Positions 11,529-20,250 of a DNA stretch of 64,000 nucleotides are shown piece by piece. The notes below the pieces were generated by a model. That model was not told where the DNA came from, did not search any database, and saw nothing but the letters and a program-made list of their open reading frames with translations. The DNA is taken from assembly GCA_945897955.1 (NCBI GenBank), contig CAMDGQ010000010.1, positions 1 to 64,000 of the forward strand, in the 5' to 3' direction. The translations under genes and the position numbers were made by a program. How positions within the stretch are numbered: the first letter of the stretch is position 1; each line of letters opens with the position of its first letter. The stretch is from Tepidiphilus sp. J10. Lineage in GTDB: Bacteria > Pseudomonadota > Gammaproteobacteria > Burkholderiales > Thiobacillaceae.

Positions 11529-13023
11529 GCGAATTCCTTGCTTGATTTGCAGATCTCTCGGCCAGCACCAGGCGGGCTTCGGCGAGGTCGGAGAAGGGAT
11601 GTTTGACGCCGTGGATTTCCTGGTAGTCCTCGTGCCCCTTGCCGGCCAGCACGACGATGTCTTCCGGCGCGGCGGCGAGAATTGCGCTTCTGATCGCGGC
11701 GCGGCGGTCGAGCATGATGGTTTGGTCAGGCGGCATGCCGGCCAGGATGCCGGCGACGATGTGCGCCGGGTCTTCGTTGCGCGGGTTGTCGCTGGTGACG
11801 ATGGCCTGATCGGCGTGCGCCGCGACCGCTGCACCCATCAGCGGGCGCTTTCCGGTATCGCGTCCGCCGCCGCAGCCGAAGACGCAGACCAGGCGGCCGT
11901 TCGTCAGCGGCTTCAGCGCCGAGAGCACCTTGTCGAGCGCATCCGGGGTGTGGGCGAAGTCGATGATCACCGTTGGGGCATCCGCTGCCGTATCTGCTTC
12001 CATATCGACGCGTTGCATGCGACCGGCGACGGGCCGCATTTTCTCCAGCGCGGCCACCGCATCGTTCAATTCGACATTGCTGACCAGCAGCGCGCCGAGC
12101 GCGGCGAGCAGGTTGTAGGCGTTGAATTGGCCGAGCAGCGGCGAAACGAGCTCGGTTTTTCCCCATGGCGAGCTGATCGCGAGGCGCAGCCCGTGGCGGT
12201 CGGCGTGGCAGCTTTCGGCGCGCAGATCGCCGGACTGGAGGCCGTAGCTCAACACTTGCGTTGTGCTGTTGTGTGATGTTCTACCGCGTAATTGTTCGAC
12301 CAGCGCCGCGCCGAGTTCGTCGTCCGCGTTGAGTACCGCTGCCTTCAACCCGGGCCAGTGGAACAGGCGCGCCTTGGCTGCGGCGTAGTTGGCCATGTCG
12401 CCGTGGTAGTCGAGGTGGTCGCGCGACAGGTTGGTGAACACCGCGACATCGAAAGCGACGCCTTCGACTCGGCCCTGGTCGAGTCCGTGGGAGGAGACTT
12501 CCATCGCTATACCGGCCGCACCGTCCCGGCGGAAGTCGGCGAGCAGGTGTTGCAGGCTGACCGCGTCCGGCGTGGTATGACTGGCGGTGGCGAGTTGCTC
12601 CGGAAAACCGTTGCCGAGGGTGCCGATGGTCGCCGTCTTGCGGCCCAGGTCGCTGAAGGCGGCAGACAGCCATTGCGCGACCGAGGTCTTGCCATTGGTG
12701 CCGGTGACGCCGGTCATCCATAACGCGACGGATGGCTGGTCGTACCAGGCAGCGGCCAGCGCCGGTGCGCGCGCTTTCAGGTTGGCGATGGGCAGATGCG
12801 GCAACCGCCATTCGGCATTCCAGCCATAACCTTCCGGTTCCCAGGCAATGGCGGCGGCGCCGGCATGGATGGCGCTGGCGATATGGTCGCGGCCGTCATG
12901 CGCGGCGCCGGGATAAGCCAGGAAGATGTCACCCGCTGCGATGCGGCGGCTGTCGGCGCTCATGTTGCGCGCCGCTGGTGCGAGCGATTTCAGCATGGCA
13001 ATCAGGTCCGTTGTCGGGCTCAT
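11515..13023 (-). CDS. murE: UDP-MurNAc-L-Ala-D-Glu--meso-diaminopimelate ligase
   Basis: Adds the third residue of the stem peptide. The motif DNPRNEDP near the C-terminus is the specificity signature for meso-diaminopimelate rather than lysine, as expected for a Gram-negative cell wall. The ATP P-loop is TGTNGKTS, and the carbamylated-lysine region and VSSHGLDQGRV are present. The 502-residue length is normal. The start overlaps the ftsI stop (ATGA). Confidence 0.97.
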   Translation of the reverse strand: MSPTTDLIAMLKSLAPAARNMSADSRRIAAGDIFLAYPGAAHDGRDHIASAIHAGAAAIAWEPEGYGWNAEWRLPHLPIANLKARAPALAAAWYDQPSVALWMTGVTGTNGKTSVAQWLSAAFSDLGRKTATIGTLGNGFPEQLATASHTTPDAVSLQHLLADFRRDGAAGIAMEVSSHGLDQGRVEGVAFDVAVFTNLSRDHLDYHGDMANYAAAKARLFHWPGLKAAVLNADDELGAALVEQLRGRTSHNSTTQVLSYGLQSGDLRAESCHADRHGLRLAISSPWGKTELVSPLLGQFNAYNLLAALGALLVSNVELNDAVAALEKMRPVAGRMQRVDMEADTAADAPTVIIDFAHTPDALDKVLSALKPLTNGRLVCVFGCGGGRDTGKRPLMGAAVAAHADQAIVTSDNPRNEDPAHIVAGILAGMPPDQTIMLDRRAAIRSAILAAAPEDIVVLAGKGHEDYQEIHGVKHPFSDLAEARLVLAERSANQARNSHASA

Positions 13024-14765
13024 ATCGCTTCCGGAATCACGGGCGCTTCGCCGGGCGGGGCGCTGCTGCTGTCAAACGGCGCATCAGGCGGCAATGCCAT
13101 GAAGCGCAGCGCGCCGGCCATCACCTTCGAGAACACCGGCGCCGCGATCAGGCCGCCGTAATACTCGCGTGCGTTCGGCTCGTCGAGCATCACGGCAACG
13201 ACCAGACGCGGGTCGGATGCGGGGGCGAGTCCGACGAACGAACTGATATACATCTTGCCGTCGTAACTGCCATTGACGTATTTGTGGGCGGTGCCGGTCT
13301 TGCCGGCGATACGGTAGCCGGCGACCCGCGCCATTGGTGCCGTACCCCCTTCGTGAGTGACTTTCTCCATCATGCCAAGCACTTGCGCAGCCACTCTCTC
13401 GCTCATTACCCGCTTGCCGGGCGCAACGCCCTCGCGGCGCAGCGCGGTGAGTTGCGGCATGACGCCGTTGTTCGCGAAGGCGGTATAGGCGTGGGCAAGT
13501 TGCAGCAAACTGAGCGACAGGCCGTGGCCAAACGACATGGTCGCTTTTTCGATTGGCCGCCAGGTGGCGAATGGACGCAGGCGACCGGCGGCTTCTCCGG
13601 GCAATCCGGACTTGGGCGGTGTTCCGAGCCCGGCGCGCGACAGCAGATTCCAGTAATCCTCGCCGCGCATTTCGAGCGCGATTTTGGCAACCGCGATGTT
13701 GCTCGATACCTGGATTGCTTCACCCAGCGTCATCACGCCCTTGGCATGGGTGTCGGTGATCCGCTTGGGCCCGATCTGGAACCAGCCCGGACCGGTATCG
13801 ATCACTGTGTCGGGCTGTACCACGCCGGCATCCAGCGCTGCCGCGACAAACAGCGGCTTCATCGTCGAGCCGGGTTCGAAGGTGTCCGTCGCGGCGCGGT
13901 TGCGCATGCGGTCCGGTGTGTAGGTGGCGCGGCTGTTCGGATTGAAGGCGGGGGTGTTGGCCAGCGCCAGAATCTCTCCGGTGCGCGCGTCCAGCACGAC
14001 AACCGAGCCGGCACGGGCGTTGTGCAACGTGACGGCGTCGTTGAGTTCGCGGTAGGCCAGATACTGGATGTGCTGATTGAGCGACAAGGCCAGATCGCGT
14101 CCCGGCTTGGGCGCTTTTATTCGTTCCAGAATTTCCACCACGTTGCCGGGACGATCCTTGACCACGCGCTGGGAGCCCGGCTCGCCCGTGAGCCAGGATT
14201 GGTATGCAAGTTCCAGCCCCTCAAGGCCGTTGTCTTCGATATCGGTCGCGCCCAGCACATGGCTGGTGACTTCGCCGCCCGGGTAATAACGCCGGTAAGC
14301 CGGTTTGCTGTGCAGGCCGGCAATCTTGAGCGCTCTGGCCTGTTCGGCTTTGGCGGGTTCGAGCAGACGCTCGACGTATACGAATCCCTTGGTCTTGTCG
14401 GCGAAAAGCCGGGCGACCTGCTCAGGTTTTTTCTCCAGAATACGCGCCAGGTCTTGAATCTGCGTGCTGGTTGGATTCGCTTCCTTCGGATTTGCCCAGA
14501 GTGTTTCGACCGGCGTGCTGACTGCCAGAGGCTCGCCGCGACGGTCGGTGATCATGCCGCGATAGGCCGGTATGGGCGTAATGCGCTGGGCGCGTTTTTC
14601 GCCTTGATCGGTCAGAAAATCGCTTTGCCAGACTTGCAGGTAAACCGCTCGCGCCGATAACGCGACAAAGCCCGTGAACAGCAGGCCCAATGTCAGCCTG
14701 GCGCGCCAGCGTTGCAGGTCGAGGCGGAGCAGCGGATGCGCGTGCGTGTTGGTATGGCGGATCAT
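13020..14765 (-). CDS. ftsI: Septal penicillin-binding protein 3 (FtsI)
   Basis: Transpeptidase that cross-links septal peptidoglycan with FtsW. The 581-residue protein has a short cytoplasmic tail, one transmembrane anchor at about residues 24-43, the PBP dimerisation domain, and the catalytic motifs STMK (FEPGSTMKPLF, near residue 300), SSN (QVSSNIAVAK) and KTG (AGKTGTAHKY, near residue 490). The start ATG at 14765 overlaps the ftsL stop. Longer upstream frames run through ftsL and rsmH. Confidence 0.97.
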   Translation of the reverse strand: MIRHTNTHAHPLLRLDLQRWRARLTLGLLFTGFVALSARAVYLQVWQSDFLTDQGEKRAQRITPIPAYRGMITDRRGEPLAVSTPVETLWANPKEANPTSTQIQDLARILEKKPEQVARLFADKTKGFVYVERLLEPAKAEQARALKIAGLHSKPAYRRYYPGGEVTSHVLGATDIEDNGLEGLELAYQSWLTGEPGSQRVVKDRPGNVVEILERIKAPKPGRDLALSLNQHIQYLAYRELNDAVTLHNARAGSVVVLDARTGEILALANTPAFNPNSRATYTPDRMRNRAATDTFEPGSTMKPLFVAAALDAGVVQPDTVIDTGPGWFQIGPKRITDTHAKGVMTLGEAIQVSSNIAVAKIALEMRGEDYWNLLSRAGLGTPPKSGLPGEAAGRLRPFATWRPIEKATMSFGHGLSLSLLQLAHAYTAFANNGVMPQLTALRREGVAPGKRVMSERVAAQVLGMMEKVTHEGGTAPMARVAGYRIAGKTGTAHKYVNGSYDGKMYISSFVGLAPASDPRLVVAVMLDEPNAREYYGGLIAAPVFSKVMAGALRFMALPPDAPFDSSSAPPGEAPVIPEAI

Positions 14766-15034
14766 GGCCGGGCGTCCTTTTGCAGAACATAGATGCGACC
14801 CGGTTCGGGAATCACCATCTTCAGCCGTCCACGCGCCACTTCCTCGACCCGGTTGTGCATCAGCCAGGTGGATATCTCCAGTTGCAATTGCCCCCATTCG
14901 ACATCGAGATCGCGCGCCCGTGCTTGTTCGGACTGCAAGGTCATAAACAATTTGCGCGCCTGGTGGCGCGCGGAGACGACGGAGAGCGCGATAGCTACCA
15001 GCGCTACGGTAAGGAGCAGGTTCAGCTTGACCAT
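14762..15034 (-). CDS. ftsL: Cell division protein FtsL
   Basis: Small bitopic protein that forms a complex with FtsB and FtsQ and activates FtsWI. The 90-residue reading starts [17 protein letters not shown]: a very short cytoplasmic tail, one transmembrane helix at about residues 3-21, then a periplasmic coiled-coil ([20 protein letters not shown]). The sequence is poorly conserved in the family, so the call rests on size, topology and position between rsmH and ftsI. An alternative ATG lies 12 bases upstream, at 15046. The chosen start overlaps rsmH by 13 bases and has GGAGGGG just upstream. Confidence 0.93.
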   Translation of the reverse strand: MVKLNLLLTVALVAIALSVVSARHQARKLFMTLQSEQARARDLDVEWGQLQLEISTWLMHNRVEEVARGRLKMVIPEPGRIYVLQKDARP

Positions 15035-15996
15035 CCACCCCTCCATTCGGCCGCGTCGGTACGCTCGGCGACCCGCATGGTGGCGCTGCGCGCGCGCGGG
15101 TTTGCGCTGCATTCGTAATAGTCCGGCTTGATCGCCTTGCCGATGAGCTGAAGCCGGCCTCCACGCAAGGCATCGGCGGTAACGGGGATTTCGAGTGGAA
15201 TCCGTTCGCCGGCTGCTTCGTCGCGCATGAATCGCTTCGTCATCCGATCTTCCAGGGAGTGAAAACTGATCACGACCAGTCTGCCGCCAGGCTTCAGTGC
15301 GGCGACTGCTTGCGGCAGCGCCGTTTCGATTTCTTCAAGCTCGCGGTTAATGAAAATCCGCACAGCTTGAAAGGTGCGCGTCGCCGGATCCTGGCCGCGC
15401 TCACGCGTGTACACGGCAGAGGCGCAGATCCCGGCCAATTGTCGGGTCGTGGTGATTGGAGCGAGCGCGCGCGCTTTAACAAGCGCCCGCGCAACCTGTC
15501 TAGCAAACCGCTCCTCGCCATATTTCCAGACAACTTGTGCAATCTCCTTTTCCTCCGCCTGATTCAACCATTCAGCGGCGGTCATGCCCTGACTGGTGTC
15601 CATGCGCATATCGAGCGGTGCGTCAAATCTGAAACTGAAGCCCCGCTCCGCTTCGTCCAGTTGCGGGCTGGACACCCCAAGGTCAAACAGCACGCCATCC
15701 ACAGCTTCCAGTTGCAGCTCGTTCAGCACCTCGGCCAGCGCCGAGAAGGCCGCATGAACCACGGTCAAGCGTCCGTCCTGCATCTCCGCCGCTGCCGCTA
15801 CCGCCTGAGGGTCGCGATCCAGCGCTATCAATCTTCCGTCCGGGCCAAGCCGGAGAAGAATCTCCCGGCTGTGACCACCGCGCCCGAACGTGGCATCGAC
15901 ATAGATGCCATCCGGACGAATGTTCAGTGCATTCACCGCTCCTTCCAGAAGGACGGATATGTGCGTTCCGACTTCGCTGGCTGCGGCCTTGCTCAC
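15022..15996 (-). CDS. rsmH: 16S rRNA (cytosine(1402)-N(4))-methyltransferase
   Basis: SAM-dependent methyltransferase that modifies C1402 in the decoding centre of 16S rRNA. The 324-residue protein begins with a GTG that overlaps the mraZ stop (GTGA) and continues [23 protein letters not shown]-binding motifs are [11 protein letters not shown] and [10 protein letters not shown], and the family motifs [11 protein letters not shown] and [10 protein letters not shown] are intact. The upstream extension to 16380 overlays mraZ and is a shadow. Confidence 0.97.
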   Translation of the reverse strand: MSKAAASEVGTHISVLLEGAVNALNIRPDGIYVDATFGRGGHSREILLRLGPDGRLIALDRDPQAVAAAAEMQDGRLTVVHAAFSALAEVLNELQLEAVDGVLFDLGVSSPQLDEAERGFSFRFDAPLDMRMDTSQGMTAAEWLNQAEEKEIAQVVWKYGEERFARQVARALVKARALAPITTTRQLAGICASAVYTRERGQDPATRTFQAVRIFINRELEEIETALPQAVAALKPGGRLVVISFHSLEDRMTKRFMRDEAAGERIPLEIPVTADALRGGRLQLIGKAIKPDYYECSANPRARSATMRVAERTDAAEWRGGWSS

Positions 15997-16469
15997 AGCG
16001 AAAAGCCCTTGAGTTCCTCCGGCAGGGTGCCGTCGCGCGCGGCGCTGTTGAGCATGTCCGGCAATTGCGCGGAGGCATCGAACTTGGCTTGCCAGGCAGA
16101 TTCCTGCCAGACCTGGAATTTGTTGCCCTGACCAACCAGCACAACGGATTTGTCCAACGCGGCAAATTTGCGCAGCAACGGCGGAATCAGGATGCGGCCG
16201 GCGCTGTCCGGTTCCACTTCTTCTGCCGAGCCGACCACCACGAACTTCAATTGCTGCGTCAGCGGGTGAAAGCCGGGCAGGCTGTTGATCTGACGCTCCA
16301 GGGCCTCGAATTCGGGAAACGGGTAAAGCAGCAGGCAGCCATTGGTCGGGTCCGCCGTCAGCATCAGATGGCCGCCGCATTGCGTGGCCAGACGCTCACG
16401 GTAGCGCGCGGGAATGGCTAATCGCCCTTTCCCGTCCAGCGCCAGTTGCGTTGACCCCCGAAATGCCAC
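15993..16469 (-). CDS. mraZ: Transcriptional regulator MraZ
   Basis: First gene of the dcw operon. MraZ is a ring-forming DNA-binding protein of the AbrB/SpoVT fold that represses its own operon. The 158-residue product has two tandem MraZ domains, with the motifs [14 protein letters not shown] and [13 protein letters not shown]. The start is a GTG at 16469 preceded by GGAGGAG at optimal spacing. The ATG of the longer frame (16520) lies inside the promoter/operator region and is rejected. Operator-like boxes upstream are annotated separately. Confidence 0.96.
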   Translation of the reverse strand: MAFRGSTQLALDGKGRLAIPARYRERLATQCGGHLMLTADPTNGCLLLYPFPEFEALERQINSLPGFHPLTQQLKFVVVGSAEEVEPDSAGRILIPPLLRKFAALDKSVVLVGQGNKFQVWQESAWQAKFDASAQLPDMLNSAARDGTLPEELKGFSL

Positions 16470-16504
16470 TTTGTCTCCTCCGTGATGCACTGTCTGACAC
16501 AAAT

Positions 16505-16529
16505 CCACACAGTTGCCCACTTATCCCCA
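16505..16529 (-). promoter_or_regulatory. MraZ operator boxes
   Basis: On the minus strand, TGGGG (16529-16525), TGGGC (16519-16515) and TGTGG (16509-16505) follow each other with exactly 5-base spacers. This matches the TGGGN-N5 direct-repeat architecture known for MraZ binding in E. coli and other bacteria. The third box has one mismatch. The array starts at the -10 element and ends 36 bases before the mraZ GTG, a good position for autorepression. A further TGGGG lies at 16551-16547 between -35 and -10. Confidence 0.75.
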
Positions 16530-16558
16530 CTATAGTGAACAAATTTCCCCACCGTCAA
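16529..16558 (-). promoter_or_regulatory. Sigma-70 promoter of the dcw operon (Pmra)
   Basis: On the minus strand, -35 TTGACG (16558-16553) and -10 TATAGT (16534-16529) are separated by 18 bases. The -10 box abuts the MraZ boxes. This is the only clear promoter ahead of the operon. From ftsL onward the genes overlap or nearly touch, except for the murG-murC spacer. Confidence 0.7.
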
Positions 16559-16703
16559 GCTGAAAAAGATGATTTTTTTAATGGCATCAATGACTTAGAT
16601 GCTCAAGCAAAGGGAAATACTCAATCAAAATCGAGTGATATGCGCGCAACTTAAAGTCGAACATTAAGTTCGGGCCGAAAGTCGATAGAAATAATCAGGG
16701 AAT

Positions 16704-16719
16704 GCGGATTTCGATCCGC
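16704..16719 (-). terminator. Weak hairpin downstream of rnpB
   Basis: A perfect 6-bp stem (GCGGAT / ATCCGC) with a CGAA tetraloop on the minus strand lies about 30 bases beyond the rnpB 3' end. It is followed by an imperfect T-rich stretch. It could help terminate or process the RNA, but it lacks a solid U-tract. Confidence 0.3.
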
Positions 16720-16746
16720 TGGGCGGCAAAGCCCTAACAGCGATGG

Positions 16747-17142
16747 AGGTGGAGTTGGCCGATAAGCCGGGTTCTGTCGTGGGCAGTCATTCATCTGGGA
16801 CGATGGTCGCCCATCGCCTCAAGCAGCCTACCCGCAGGCTTCGGCGGGCCGCCGATGTCGATGACGCAGTGGTCATTGACGCGCCTGCCTATTTGGCTTT
16901 GCTCCGAGTGGGGTTTACCTTGCCGTCCGTGTTGCCACGTCCGCGGTGAGCTCTTACCTCGCCATTTCAACCTTGCCTGATCAAACCTTGCGGCTTGCCA
17001 TCGGCGGTATCTTTTCTGTTGCACTTTCCGTCGCCTTGGGTCTTTCGACTTATAGCGCCCAGGCGTTACCTGGCACTCCGCCCTGTGGAGCCCGGACTTT
17101 CCTCTACGCGGCGAACCGTGCAGCGACTGCCTGGCCAACTCC
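16747..17142 (-). ncRNA. rnpB: RNase P RNA, type A
   Basis: Catalytic RNA of ribonuclease P, which matures tRNA 5' ends. On the minus strand the universally conserved segments appear in order: GAGGAAAGTCCGGGCTCC near the 5' side, GTGCCAGGTAACGCCTGG, AGTGCAACAGAAA, GATCAGGCAAGGTTGAAA, GGTAAACCCC, GGAGCAAAGCCAAATAGG, GGGTAGGCTGCTTGAG, and the 3' ACAGAACCCGGCTTAT. The ends were set from the P1 helix, where GGAGTTGGCC at the 5' end pairs perfectly with GGCCAACTCC near the 3' end. At roughly 396 nt it has the usual type A size. Confidence 0.96.
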
Positions 17143-17149
17143 GATGGCG

Positions 17150-17155
17150 AGTATA
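17150..17155 (-). promoter_or_regulatory. -10 element of rnpB
   Basis: TATACT on the minus strand ends 7 bases before the predicted RNA 5' end at 17142, the spacing expected for a -10 box. No good -35 hexamer is seen 17 bases upstream; the closest is ACCGGT. Confidence 0.5.
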
Positions 17156-17350
17156 GAGTCCGGACGAGAATAACCGGTCATACAAAATCGATTTCGAGGC
17201 ATCCCAAGGAAGTACAGGGCGGTTCCTGGGGAGGGTCGGCAACGACGCTGCAACAGATACCTGATGTGTCCTATTAGTGAGTTGTGGCCGTGGTTTATGA
17301 AACAATCAGCTCAAGTTGTTAACCGTATTCAAAGTATCAGAGGAAATGTC

Positions 17351-20161
17351 ATGGCTCGAACTCATCGTCGTAAAGGCTGGAAGAATTTGAAATCCCGTCT
17401 TCCCAAGATTCTTGCCGGATTGGCTGGGGTGGCAGTTATCGCGGGGGGCGTTTATGTCGTTACGAAAAAATCACCCGATGACCATCTGAAGGCTGGCATT
17501 GCGCTGCAAAAGAGCGGCGACTTCAAGGGGGCCGCCATCGAACTGAAAAACATTCTGCAAGCGGAACCCGAGAATGGCGAAGCACGGTTCATGCTCGGCC
17601 GAATCCAGTTTGCCAGCGGGGATTTCCAGGCTGCGGACAAGGAACTGAAAAAAGCGCGTGAACTGGGGGTCAAAGATCCCGGTTTGGGGCCGTTGCATGC
17701 ACGCACACTGCTGATGTTGAATCAGCCGAAGCGTTTGCTTGATGAAATCAATACCAGCGAGTCTGATCAGCCTGAGGCCAATGCGGCGGTTTTGGCTTTG
17801 CGAGCCCGCGCACACCTTGTTCTGAACGATCCGGTAGCTGCTGAAGACGAGTTGGCGAATGCCGATGCGCTGTTGCCCGGTCATGCCGAGACGCTGGTAT
17901 CACGCGCCTATCTGGCGTTGACAACAAAAAATTCCGAAGAAGCCTTGGCATTCGTTGATCAGGCGTTGGCCAAGGCTGAGCAAAGGGCTGATATATGGGT
18001 TATGAAGGGTGATCTGCTGCGCATGCTGAAGCGCGACGCCGAGTCCCTTCCGGCCTATGCCAAGGCTATAGCCATCGAGCCCGCCAACATCCCTGCCCGC
18101 TTGGCCAGCGCACAGTTGCATCTGGAAGCGTCTGCGCTGGAGAAGGCGGAAGTCGATCTCAAAGCGCTCAGCAAGATTGCGCCGAACAATGTAATGGGAC
18201 GCTATCTGGAAGCCTTCGTCGAGTTTCGACGGTCTCGTTTTCAGGAGGCCGACGCCAAGTTGACGGATGTGTTGCGTTCCGCGCCCAACTTTCTGCCGGC
18301 TCACCTGTTGGCGGGCGCCGTCAAGCTTGCTACCAATAATCGGGAAGCCGCCAAGAACCATCTCGACCGCGTCCTGAATGCCGCTCCCCAGCACCCATTG
18401 GCCCGCAAGCTGATGGCCGCTACGTTGGCCAATCTGGGGGATCTTGAGCAAGCCAGAAAAATACTGAATACCTTCGAAAATACCGGGAGCGATCCTATTC
18501 TCGATACTCTGCAGGGTGAGCTTGCCCTCAGGCAGGGTGATTTTGCCCAGGCCCGCAAGCACTTCGAGAAAATGGATGGCAATTCCCCGCAGAGCCCGAA
18601 GTTCTTTACAGAACTGGCTGCAAGTCGTCTGGGTACGGGTGATCAGGCAGGCGCAATCGAGGCGCTGACCAAAGCCGCTGAACTCGATACGGCGTCTGCC
18701 AAGCCGGATGTGCTGCTTGTTCTTGCTCACCTGAAGGAGAAGCGCTACGACGACGCATCCAAGGTGATCGATAAACTGGAGAAGGAGCGCCCTGACGATC
18801 CCCTGGTGCAGAACCTGCGGGGGTCGATATTCATTGCACGTAATGAAAAGGCTCAGGCGCGCGCAAGTTTCGCAAAAGCATTACAGATGAAGCCCGGTTA
18901 TTTCCCGGCCGCTTCCAATCTGGCGCTGATGGATATCATGGACAAGGATTTGAAGGCGGCGCGCTCCCGATTCGAACAGTTGCTGAAACAGGCGCCGAAC
19001 GAAAGCAGGGCATGGCTGGCGCTGGCAACCATGGATGCCCGCGAGAAAAACGAGGCGGGTTATCTCAGGAACCTGGAGCAGGCTAGAAAGGCGGATAGCA
19101 AGAACATCCAGCCGCATAATTTGCTGTCCCGCTATTGGCTTGCCAAGAAAGATGGCGGAAAAGCGGTCGCTGCGGCACGAGAAGGTCTGGATGCAACCGG
19201 GCGCATAGAGTTTCAGGAATTGATCGGTTTGGCGCAGTTGTTGCAGAAGGACCAGGCCAGTGCGTTGGCTACCTTTACTCGTTGGGCTGAAGGCAGTCCT
19301 GATAACCCGATGGCCCACTTCAGGCTGGCGCAGATGCAGATCCAGGCCAAGGATAATGCCGGTGCGCTGAAATCCTTGGAAAGAGCGATTGCTCTGCGTG
19401 CCGATTTCGCCGAAGCCAATCAAAGCAAAGCATTGCTGCTGGGGAAGATGGGGCGAGGTGCTGAAGCGATCAAAATGGCCAGGGACATGCAGTCAAGAAA
19501 GCCGAAAGAGGCCGCCGGCTATCTTACGGAAGCCGAAATTCTGTTTAATGACAAGCGTTATCCTGATGCCGGCAAGTTGTTCGTCAAGGCTTCACAAGTC
19601 ACCGGTCAGGGGCAATGGCTTGCGCGTGCGTACCAGGCATATGGTTTGGCAGGGCAATCCGGGGAAGGGGAAAGCCAGTTGGGGCAATGGCTGAAGGCGC
19701 ATCCGAATGACGCACAAGTACGCCACCTTCTTGCAGCGGCACTCCTGAACGCGAAACGCCTGAAGGATTCCGCAGAGCAATATCGCATTCTTGTGAGCGC
19801 CAATCCCAAGGATATGGTTGCGTACAACAATCTTGCCTGGCTGCTTGGAGAATTGAAGGATCCGACGGCAATAGCCATTTCCGAGCAGGCTTACAAACTG
19901 AATCCCGATAACCCCGCCATTCAGGATACCTTAGGATGGAATCTGATCAACATGGGTCAATCGCAGCGCGGTCTCGAAATGTTGAGGAAAGCCCTTTCCC
20001 GAGCACCTGATGCATTGGAAATACACTGGCATCTTGCATCCGGTTTGATCAAGACGGGAGATCGTATCCAGGGGCGACAAGAACTGGAAAAACTTCTGGA
20101 AAAGGGCCGAGCCTTCCCGCAAGAGGCTGAGGCGAGAAAACTGCTGGAAAGCCTTAAATGA
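17351..20161 (+). CDS. TPR-repeat protein, PrsT-like paralogue with N-terminal membrane anchor
   Basis: A 936-residue protein almost wholly made of tetratricopeptide repeats (for example ELKNILQAEPENGEARFMLG and following 34-residue units). It strongly resembles the PEP-CTERM/exosortase-associated TPR protein PrsT. After a basic start (MARTHRRKGWKNLK) it has a hydrophobic segment at about residues 20-38 and no lipobox, so it is probably an inner-membrane-anchored periplasmic scaffold. The ATG at 17351 has AGAGGAAA upstream. ATGs further upstream (17297) lack a good Shine-Dalgarno. It is followed 89 bases later by a same-size TPR paralogue. The exact function is not known; a role in exopolysaccharide or PEP-CTERM protein export is inference. 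Confidence 0.85.
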   Translation: MARTHRRKGWKNLKSRLPKILAGLAGVAVIAGGVYVVTKKSPDDHLKAGIALQKSGDFKGAAIELKNILQAEPENGEARFMLGRIQFASGDFQAADKELKKARELGVKDPGLGPLHARTLLMLNQPKRLLDEINTSESDQPEANAAVLALRARAHLVLNDPVAAEDELANADALLPGHAETLVSRAYLALTTKNSEEALAFVDQALAKAEQRADIWVMKGDLLRMLKRDAESLPAYAKAIAIEPANIPARLASAQLHLEASALEKAEVDLKALSKIAPNNVMGRYLEAFVEFRRSRFQEADAKLTDVLRSAPNFLPAHLLAGAVKLATNNREAAKNHLDRVLNAAPQHPLARKLMAATLANLGDLEQARKILNTFENTGSDPILDTLQGELALRQGDFAQARKHFEKMDGNSPQSPKFFTELAASRLGTGDQAGAIEALTKAAELDTASAKPDVLLVLAHLKEKRYDDASKVIDKLEKERPDDPLVQNLRGSIFIARNEKAQARASFAKALQMKPGYFPAASNLALMDIMDKDLKAARSRFEQLLKQAPNESRAWLALATMDAREKNEAGYLRNLEQARKADSKNIQPHNLLSRYWLAKKDGGKAVAAAREGLDATGRIEFQELIGLAQLLQKDQASALATFTRWAEGSPDNPMAHFRLAQMQIQAKDNAGALKSLERAIALRADFAEANQSKALLLGKMGRGAEAIKMARDMQSRKPKEAAGYLTEAEILFNDKRYPDAGKLFVKASQVTGQGQWLARAYQAYGLAGQSGEGESQLGQWLKAHPNDAQVRHLLAAALLNAKRLKDSAEQYRILVSANPKDMVAYNNLAWLLGELKDPTAIAISEQAYKLNPDNPAIQDTLGWNLINMGQSQRGLEMLRKALSRAPDALEIHWHLASGLIKTGDRIQGRQELEKLLEKGRAFPQEAEARKLLESLK

Positions 20162-20250
20162 TTGTTCAATTCGTCGATTTCGGGCTTCGCTGACACAGAT
20201 AATGAAGTTCGTGATCGCTCAGTCATAAATATTCAATTCAAGGAGTTTGT

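Noticed and set aside
12732-14660. Long plus-strand open frame of 642 codons opposite murE and ftsI
   Set aside because: It is antisense to well-recognised genes, has low-complexity Arg/Ala/Gly-rich translation and no family resemblance. Such frames arise from the GC-rich third codon positions of the real genes.
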